From Motilibacter peucedani (GTDB lineage Bacteria; Actinomycetota; Actinomycetes; Motilibacterales; Motilibacteraceae), in NCBI RefSeq assembly GCF_003634695.1, contig NZ_RBWV01000014.1, positions 186,001-250,000 of the forward strand: a stretch of DNA of 64,000 bases, written 5' to 3'. The position numbers and the translations under genes are program-made. The notes below the pieces were generated by a model. That model worked only from the letters and a program-made list of their open reading frames with translations. It ran no database searches and had not been told where the DNA came from. Positions 58,894-64,000 of the stretch are shown here, one piece after another (positions within the stretch are counted from its first letter, which is position 1; every line of letters begins with the position of its first letter).

Positions 58894-61041
58894 CTAGCTC
58901 TTCTGCAGGACGAACCCGTAGGTGCCGGTGTGGGTGTCGTTGGTGCCGGCCGCGACGGTCAGCGTGTAGGTGCCGGTGACCGGCAGGGGCTTCACGCTGC
59001 TGTCGGTGCCGATGTAGGTGCCGAGCACGGTGCTGCCGTCGGGCGCCCTGAGCGTCGCGTAGCCGTAGTCGGAGGTCGCGTCGCTGGTCATGTGGTACTT
59101 CAGCGCCGTCCCGGCCGTGCCCGTGAAGGTGTAGACGTCGGCGGAGCCCACGCCCTCGAGGTTGCCTGCACCGGCGGCCGGCACGCCGTTGGAGACCGAC
59201 TGGCCGACGGAGATCGAGAACTTCTGCGGCGCGGCGACCTTGAGCAGCCGGAAGCTGTAGGTGCCCAGGTGCACCGTGTCGCTCGTCTTGACCTTCAGCG
59301 TGTAGCCGCCGGTCGTGGGCAGCGTGATGCCGCCGCGGTCGGTGTAGCTCCAGCCGGTGTAGACCGTCGTGCCCTTGGGGTCGACGAGGGTGACCGTCGC
59401 GTACCCCTGCGTGGCGTCGGCGAGCACGTCGTAGAAGAGCACGTCGCCCGCGGTGCCCGAGAAGGTGTAGTCGTCCTCGGAGCCGACGCCCTCGAGGTTG
59501 CCCGCGCCGGTGGCCGGCTCGTCCTTCGAGACGGTGCGCCCGAGGGTGTAGGCGAAGACCTGCGGCGCCGAGACGGCCGGGCGCAGCGCCAGGCTGTAGG
59601 TGCCCGTGTGGCTGTCGCTCGCGCTCGTCAGGACCTTGAGCGTGTACGTGCCCGCTGCCGGCAGCGTGACGACCGGGCTGTCGCTGCCGATGTAGCGGTC
59701 GAACACCGTCGCGCCGGAGGGGGCGGCGAGGACGGCGCGGGCGTAGCCGGCGGTCCCGTCGGTCAGCGCGTCGAGGTAGACCTGCTGGCCGGCCGTGCCG
59801 GTGAAGGTGTAGTCGTCCTCCGAGCCGATGGCCTCGAGGTTGCCGGCACCGGCGCCCGGCACGCCGTTGGAGATCGTCGAGCCGAGCGAGTAGGCGAACT
59901 TCTGCGCCGCCGGGACGTCGACGATCCGGAAGCCGTAGGTGCCGGTGTGGTCGTCGCCCGCCGGCGAGTGCACCTTGAGGGTGTAGGTGCCCGCTGTCGG
60001 CAGCACGACAGCGCCGTAGTCGGAGAGGTAGCGGCTGAAGAGCTGGGTGCCCGTGGGCGAGGTGAGCGTGGCCTGGGCCCAGCCGCCGGTGGTGTCGGAG
60101 ACGACGTCGAAGAAGGTCTTCTCGCCGGCCTTGCCGGTGAAGGTGTAGACGTCGGTGTCCTGGGGGCCCTCGATGCGGCCCTGGCCCGTCGTGGGCTTGT
60201 CGGCCGAGACCGTGGTGCCGACCGCGTAGGTGAAGGTCTGGGTCTTGGGCTGCACGACGCGGAAGTGGTGGGTGCCGGCGACCGAGCCGCTCATCGTCAC
60301 GGTGTAGGTGCCGCCGATGCCCGTGAACGGCCCGGCGTTGTTCGCTCCGACGGGCGTGCCGGCCGGGATCTGCACCGCGGTGCCGTTCTTCATCGTCCAC
60401 GTGAGCTTCTGGGTCGTGGTCGTCGAGGTGTTGAGGTTGTCCATGAAGAACGCGGTGCCCGAGCCCATCGAGAACGTCGCGGTGTCGAGCGCGCCGGAGG
60501 CCTCGGTGCCGGCCTTCACGTCCTCGCAGGCGTTCATCGAGTCGGTGCCGGTGTAGGCGTCGCAGGTGTCGTAGCCGCCGGCGCCGTCGATCCTGTCGTT
60601 GCCGGAGCCGCCCTTGAGCACGTTGCTGTAGCCGTCCCCGGTCAGCGTGTCGGCGTAGGTGCTGCCGGTGAGGTTCTCGACCGTCGAGAGCGTGTCGGTG
60701 CCGTAGCCGGTGGCCGTGCCGGTGGCGAGGTTCGCGGTCACCGCTCCGGGCGCGCCGCTGTAGGAGACGGTGTCCTTGCCGTCACCCCCGCAGATCGTGT
60801 CGTTGCCGCCGAGCGCGTCGATCACGTCGTCGCCGGCGCCGGCGTCGATGACGTCGTTCCCGGCGGTGCCGGTGATCGTCTCGCCCGCGGCGGTGCCGAG
60901 GATGGTGACGGTCTTGCCCTGGCAGGTGGCCGGGGTCGTCGAGGAAGGTGTCGGCGCGGAGGGCGTGGCGGCGTACGCGGGCGCCGCCGTGAGCAGCGTC
61001 AGCGTGCCCACGGTCGCGCCGAGGGCGAGGCGGAGGTCCAT
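58894..61041 (-). CDS. Exported RTX-repeat / PPC-like repeat surface protein
   Basis: A 715-residue exported protein. The signal peptide is about 1-24. Residues 45-150 are calcium-binding RTX nonapeptides (GGNDTICGGDGKDTV, GGSGNDRIDGAGGYD). After a beta segment come four repeats of about 110 residues, each with GAGNLEGVGSEDDYTFTGTAG-type opening, TLPAAGTYTLKV and HTGTYSF, resembling prepeptidase C-terminal (PPC) beta-sandwiches. The repeats are also visible in DNA, spaced about 340 bp. AAGGA precedes the ATG. No enzymatic domain is seen; likely an adhesive or scaffolding surface protein. Confidence 0.85.
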   Translation of the reverse strand: MDLRLALGATVGTLTLLTAAPAYAATPSAPTPSSTTPATCQGKTVTILGTAAGETITGTAGNDVIDAGAGDDVIDALGGNDTICGGDGKDTVSYSGAPGAVTANLATGTATGYGTDTLSTVENLTGSTYADTLTGDGYSNVLKGGSGNDRIDGAGGYDTCDAYTGTDSMNACEDVKAGTEASGALDTATFSMGSGTAFFMDNLNTSTTTTQKLTWTMKNGTAVQIPAGTPVGANNAGPFTGIGGTYTVTMSGSVAGTHHFRVVQPKTQTFTYAVGTTVSADKPTTGQGRIEGPQDTDVYTFTGKAGEKTFFDVVSDTTGGWAQATLTSPTGTQLFSRYLSDYGAVVLPTAGTYTLKVHSPAGDDHTGTYGFRIVDVPAAQKFAYSLGSTISNGVPGAGAGNLEAIGSEDDYTFTGTAGQQVYLDALTDGTAGYARAVLAAPSGATVFDRYIGSDSPVVTLPAAGTYTLKVLTSASDSHTGTYSLALRPAVSAPQVFAYTLGRTVSKDEPATGAGNLEGVGSEDDYTFSGTAGDVLFYDVLADATQGYATVTLVDPKGTTVYTGWSYTDRGGITLPTTGGYTLKVKTSDTVHLGTYSFRLLKVAAPQKFSISVGQSVSNGVPAAGAGNLEGVGSADVYTFTGTAGTALKYHMTSDATSDYGYATLRAPDGSTVLGTYIGTDSSVKPLPVTGTYTLTVAAGTNDTHTGTYGFVLQKS

Positions 61042-61168
61042 CGGGAGTGTCCTTCGGTGAGGTTCGAGGTCGGTGCTCGAACTCTGCCGAGGGACGCGGC
61101 CCGCGCCCACGGTGCTGGCTTGCCGTCGGGGGTGTGGCCAGCACCCCTCTTCCAGCCGGCGCCGGTCG

Positions 61169-62467
61169 CTAGCTGGCGCCGATGACCCGCCGTGCGACGC
61201 CGGGGAAGCGTGCGGCGTCGGTGACCCGGCGCCCGTCGACCAGCACCGTGACGCCGGGCAGGTCGTCCGAGCCGATCGTGCGGTAGTCGGCGTGGTCGGC
61301 CTGCACGACCGCCGCGTCGACCGGCTCGCCGAAGTGGTAGGCGGTGAAGCCGAGCCCCTCGAGCTCCTCGTCGGTGTACATCGGGTCCTGCACCGAGACC
61401 TGCGCCCCGCGCGCCTCGAGCGCGGCGACGGTCGGGAAGACGCCGCTGAAGGCGGTCTCCTTGACCCCGCCGCGGTACGCAGCCCCCAGCACCGCGACGC
61501 GGGCGCCGGTCAGCTCGCCGTAGGCGCCCTCGAGCAGCGCGACCGCGTAGTCGGGCATGCCGGCGTTGGCCTCGCGGGCCGCGCGCACGACCGTGGCGGC
61601 CGGGTCGTTCCAGAGGTACATGCGCGGGTAGATCGGGATGCAGTGCCCGCCGACGGCGATGCCCGGCGAGTGGATGTGGCTGTAGGGCTGGGAGTTCGAG
61701 GCCTCGATGACCTTCATGACGTCGATGCCGTTGTCGCCGGCGAAGCGCGCGAACTGGTTGGCCAGCCCGATGTTGACGTCGCGGTAGGTGGTCTCGGCCA
61801 GCTTGGCGAGCTCGGAGGCCTCGGACGAGCCGAGGTCCCAGACGCCGTTCGGCGTGGCGAGGTCGGGCCGCTCGTCGAAGTCGAGCACGGCCTCGTAGAA
61901 CGCCACCCCCCGCGCGGCGCTCGCCTCGTCGATGCCGCCGACCAGCTTGGGGTAGCGGCGCAGGTCCTGGAAGACCCGCCCGGTGAGCACCCGCTCGGGG
62001 CTGAAGACGAGCGAGAAGCCCGCGGCCGAGCCGTCGGCCACCAGGCCCGAGCCCTCCTCGAGCATCGGGGCGAACCGGGTGCGGGTGGTGCCGACCGGCA
62101 GCGTCGTCTCGTAGGACACCAGGGTCCCGGGCTTGAGCCCGCGGGCGATGGACTGGGTCGCGTCGTCCATCCAGCCGAAGTCGGGGACGCCCTCGGCGTC
62201 GACGAACAGCGGCACGACGACGACGACCGCCTCGCTCTCCGCAACGGCGGCGGCCGTGTCGGTGGTCGCGCGCAGGAGGCCCGCGTCGACCGCGGCCTTC
62301 AGCTTCTCGGCGAGGAACGCCTCGCCGGGGAACGGCTCCTGGCCGGCGTTGACCAGCTCGACCGCGCGGGTGCTGACGTCGGCCCCGACCACGGTGTGGC
62401 CCTTGGACGCGAACTGCACGGCGAGGGGCAGGCCGATCTTGCCGAGTGCGACGACGCAGACCTTCAC
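61169..62467 (-). CDS. Nucleotide-sugar (UDP-glucose/GDP-mannose-type) dehydrogenase
   Basis: A 432-residue oxidase of NDP-hexose to NDP-uronate. The NAD motif is VVALGKIGLPLAVQFA. ETTLPVGTT and AELAKLAETTYRDVNIGLANQF follow, and the catalytic Cys276 is in GGHCIPIYP. The carboxy domain is present, so the chain is complete. GTG at 62467 has GGAG upstream. With the heparinase-like gene it suggests a uronic-acid-containing polysaccharide. UDP-Glc, UDP-ManNAc or GDP-Man could be the substrate. Confidence 0.92.
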   Translation of the reverse strand: MKVCVVALGKIGLPLAVQFASKGHTVVGADVSTRAVELVNAGQEPFPGEAFLAEKLKAAVDAGLLRATTDTAAAVAESEAVVVVVPLFVDAEGVPDFGWMDDATQSIARGLKPGTLVSYETTLPVGTTRTRFAPMLEEGSGLVADGSAAGFSLVFSPERVLTGRVFQDLRRYPKLVGGIDEASAARGVAFYEAVLDFDERPDLATPNGVWDLGSSEASELAKLAETTYRDVNIGLANQFARFAGDNGIDVMKVIEASNSQPYSHIHSPGIAVGGHCIPIYPRMYLWNDPAATVVRAAREANAGMPDYAVALLEGAYGELTGARVAVLGAAYRGGVKETAFSGVFPTVAALEARGAQVSVQDPMYTDEELEGLGFTAYHFGEPVDAAVVQADHADYRTIGSDDLPGVTVLVDGRRVTDAARFPGVARRVIGAS

Positions 62468-62583
62468 TTCAGAGCGCTCCAGACCAGGCGACACGGGCGG
62501 ACGCGACAGGCTATCCGAGCCGTGTGACGCAGCCGTCACCCTTCCGGCTCAACCGACCCCGCCGGAGCACCGAAGATGGACGG

Positions 62584-64000
62584 GTGAGACGCCCCCTCCG
62601 CCGTGCCGTCGCCGCTCTCGCGCCCCTGCTCGGGGTCGCCTCCCTGGTCGTCCCCGCGACCTCCTCCCCCGCCTCCGCCGCCGTCGCGAGCTCCGCGCTG
62701 GGCACCTTCGCGTGCACCGGCTTCTCCGGGCTCGACAACCCCAAGATCCTCGGCAGCGCCAAGGCCGACATCGTCTCCTTCGTCATGGCCGACCGCTTCA
62801 AGGCGCCGGGCCTGCCCGCGCGCAAGGTCGGCAACGGCCACGGCGACATCACCTGGCGCCAGCCGGCGCTGGGCGTCTCCGGCCAGACCTGGCTCGCCTC
62901 GCTCAAGTGGCTCGGCCCGCTGCTCTCCGCCACGCACGACAACGCGCCCGGCGTCGGGCCGCACGGTCACGCGTACACCGCCGAGCAGAAGCAGGCGCAG
63001 TACGCCCGCGCCGCCCTCGTGACCCAGGACTGGATCCGCGACAACCCGCGCTGGGAGCAGACCGACCCGCGCAGCGCCGCCCAGGCCCCGGTCTCCGGTG
63101 CAGCGCACCGCCTGCAGTTCCTGCTCTGCCTGCGCGAGAAGGTCGGCGGCCAGCCGTGGCTCGACACCGCCATCGCCCGGCACGTGAAGTTCTTCGTCGG
63201 CCGCACCACCTCGCCGGTCTCGGACCGCGAGACCTTCGTCTACAAGACCTGGAAGCCGCCGGCCCGCTGGCCGCGTTGGAAGGGCGCCAACAACATCGGG
63301 CTCGACCAGAGCCTGGGCGTGCTCGGTGCGGCCTGCGCCCTCGGGCGGCGCGACTGGTACTCCGTCGCGGTCCGGCGCATCGACAAGCACGCCGCGCTGG
63401 TCTACGACGCCCAGGGCGTCGACAACGAGCAGGCCCCCGGCTACAGCGCCTACAACTTCGGGCTCTGGACCAAGACGCTCGACCGCCTCAACAGCTGCGG
63501 CGGGCTCTCGCAGACCGGCGTCTCGACCCGCCTCCAGAAGGCCGTCGAGTTCATCGCCGCCTCTCACCGGCCCGACGGCAGGCAGGAGCAGCTCGGCGAC
63601 ACCGAGGCCGTCAGCCGCCCGATCTACGGCACGGTCGCGGAGTACGCGGCGACGCAGGGCGCCTCGGGGCCGGTGCCCACGCAGCGCGTCGGGGTCTACA
63701 ACGGCAGCATCGGCGGCTACGTCTTCGGGCGCAGCGGCTGGGGCGTCGACCGGCCGTTCGCGCAGGAGTCGTTCTACTCGCTGCGCTTCGGCAAGGGCCG
63801 CATCTTCCACGGCCACGACGACCACACCTCGGTGACCTACTGGGCGCGCGGGAAGCAGGTGCTCGCCGACGGCGGGCACCCGGGCTACGCCAAGGGCGCC
63901 TACCGCGACTACATCCTCTCGCCGCAGGCCCACAACGTCGTCACCGCGACCGCGCCGTTCGACCGGCTCGCCGCGACGAAGCTCACCTCGAGCGTGCAGT
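62584..64000 (+). CDS. Heparinase II/III-like exported polysaccharide lyase (3' truncated by window)
   Basis: At least 472 residues, continuing past the right edge. The signal peptide is RRAVAALAPLLGVASLVVPA. The body has a helical (alpha/alpha) domain, AGYSAYNFGLW-like loops, then the heparinase II/III beta domain HGHDDHTSVTYWARGKQVLADGGHPGY and SPQAHNVVTA, with the paired His/Asp of lyases. Such enzymes cut uronate-containing glycans. It is divergent from the NDP-sugar dehydrogenase, so both likely belong to one polysaccharide locus that extends to the right. GTG at 62584 follows AAGATGGA. Confidence 0.88.
   Translation, partial: MRRPLRRAVAALAPLLGVASLVVPATSSPASAAVASSALGTFACTGFSGLDNPKILGSAKADIVSFVMADRFKAPGLPARKVGNGHGDITWRQPALGVSGQTWLASLKWLGPLLSATHDNAPGVGPHGHAYTAEQKQAQYARAALVTQDWIRDNPRWEQTDPRSAAQAPVSGAAHRLQFLLCLREKVGGQPWLDTAIARHVKFFVGRTTSPVSDRETFVYKTWKPPARWPRWKGANNIGLDQSLGVLGAACALGRRDWYSVAVRRIDKHAALVYDAQGVDNEQAPGYSAYNFGLWTKTLDRLNSCGGLSQTGVSTRLQKAVEFIAASHRPDGRQEQLGDTEAVSRPIYGTVAEYAATQGASGPVPTQRVGVYNGSIGGYVFGRSGWGVDRPFAQESFYSLRFGKGRIFHGHDDHTSVTYWARGKQVLADGGHPGYAKGAYRDYILSPQAHNVVTATAPFDRLAATKLTSSVQ

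Noticed and set aside
1-64000. tRNA or rRNA genes
   Set aside because: I saw no T-loop GGTTCGAATCC-like motif followed by an acceptor arm and no rRNA-like segment; TTCGAA at 42063 is part of the SOS box.

Overview
The window is very GC-rich and densely coded, with many GTG starts. The marker genes are those of an actinomycete: a WhiB regulator, the F420 enzymes CofD and FbiB, DUF3499, a Trm112-like protein beside phosphomannomutase, a 13E12-type HNH gene with a mycobacterial-type SOS box, and LytR-CpsA-Psr and SpoIID/LytB wall proteins. Gene order over 1-19 kb matches the manB / DUF3499 / zincin-like / whiB / fbiA-fbiB neighbourhood of actinobacteria (for example Rv3256c-Rv3262 in Mycobacterium tuberculosis). 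Extra genes sit inside it here: a SpoIIE-type phosphatase, zwf with a glutathionyl-hydroquinone reductase homologue, and a diguanylate cyclase. The genus cannot be fixed from the sequence alone.

Layout. 0-4.2 kb: minus-strand operon DUF3499-manB-Trm112-like-SIS isomerase-cation efflux. 4.3-10.2 kb: PAS-GAF-SpoIIE-ATPase signalling protein, glutathione-dependent reductase, zwf, and a zincin-like protein. 10.2-15.3 kb: whiB followed by a giant membrane glycosyltransferase and an exported DUF5719 protein. 15.5-19.8 kb: PAS-GGDEF, then cofD-fbiB-lacI as an overlapping operon. 19.9-25.5 kb: a beta-glucoside uptake and hydrolysis locus (binding protein, two permeases, GH1) with a promoter bearing two operators, followed by a lipoprotein gene. 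25.55-25.9 kb: a non-coding 20-bp tandem repeat array. 25.9-29.1 kb: AlkA-like glycosylase, nucleotidyltransferase, and a membrane flippase-like protein. 29.1-36.5 kb: a second sugar operon (lacI, binding protein, two permeases, GH130, exported hydrolase-like protein). 36.5-40.7 kb: Rrf2 regulator divergent from a DUF3105 / lysozyme-like / GT4 / methyltransferase operon. 40.7-43.7 kb: aminotransferase and the SOS-box HNH gene. 43.7-48 kb: three-gene polyprenyl-sugar glycosyltransferase operon. 48-50.1 kb: TIGR03089, formaldehyde-dehydrogenase-like enzyme and a 38-codon ORF. 50.1-56.7 kb: cell-wall block of an M15-like enzyme, SpoIID/LytB protein, amidase and LCP ligase. 56.7-61 kb: stress protein, DUF389, SDR, and an RTX/PPC repeat protein. 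61.2-64 kb: nucleotide-sugar dehydrogenase and a heparinase II/III-like gene cut by the window edge.

Themes. Sugar activation and wall building run through the window: manB, a nucleotidyltransferase, several glycosyltransferases, LCP, amidase and SpoIID. Two carbohydrate import loci have their own LacI regulators but no ATPase gene, so both presumably borrow a shared MsiK-type ATPase. The strongest leads for new biology are the 20-bp repeat array, a four-cysteine C-terminal domain shared by three adjacent exported wall proteins, and a recurring TANNNT-N6/7-start-codon arrangement that suggests many leaderless mRNAs. All family names come from reading the translated sequences; no database search was run.
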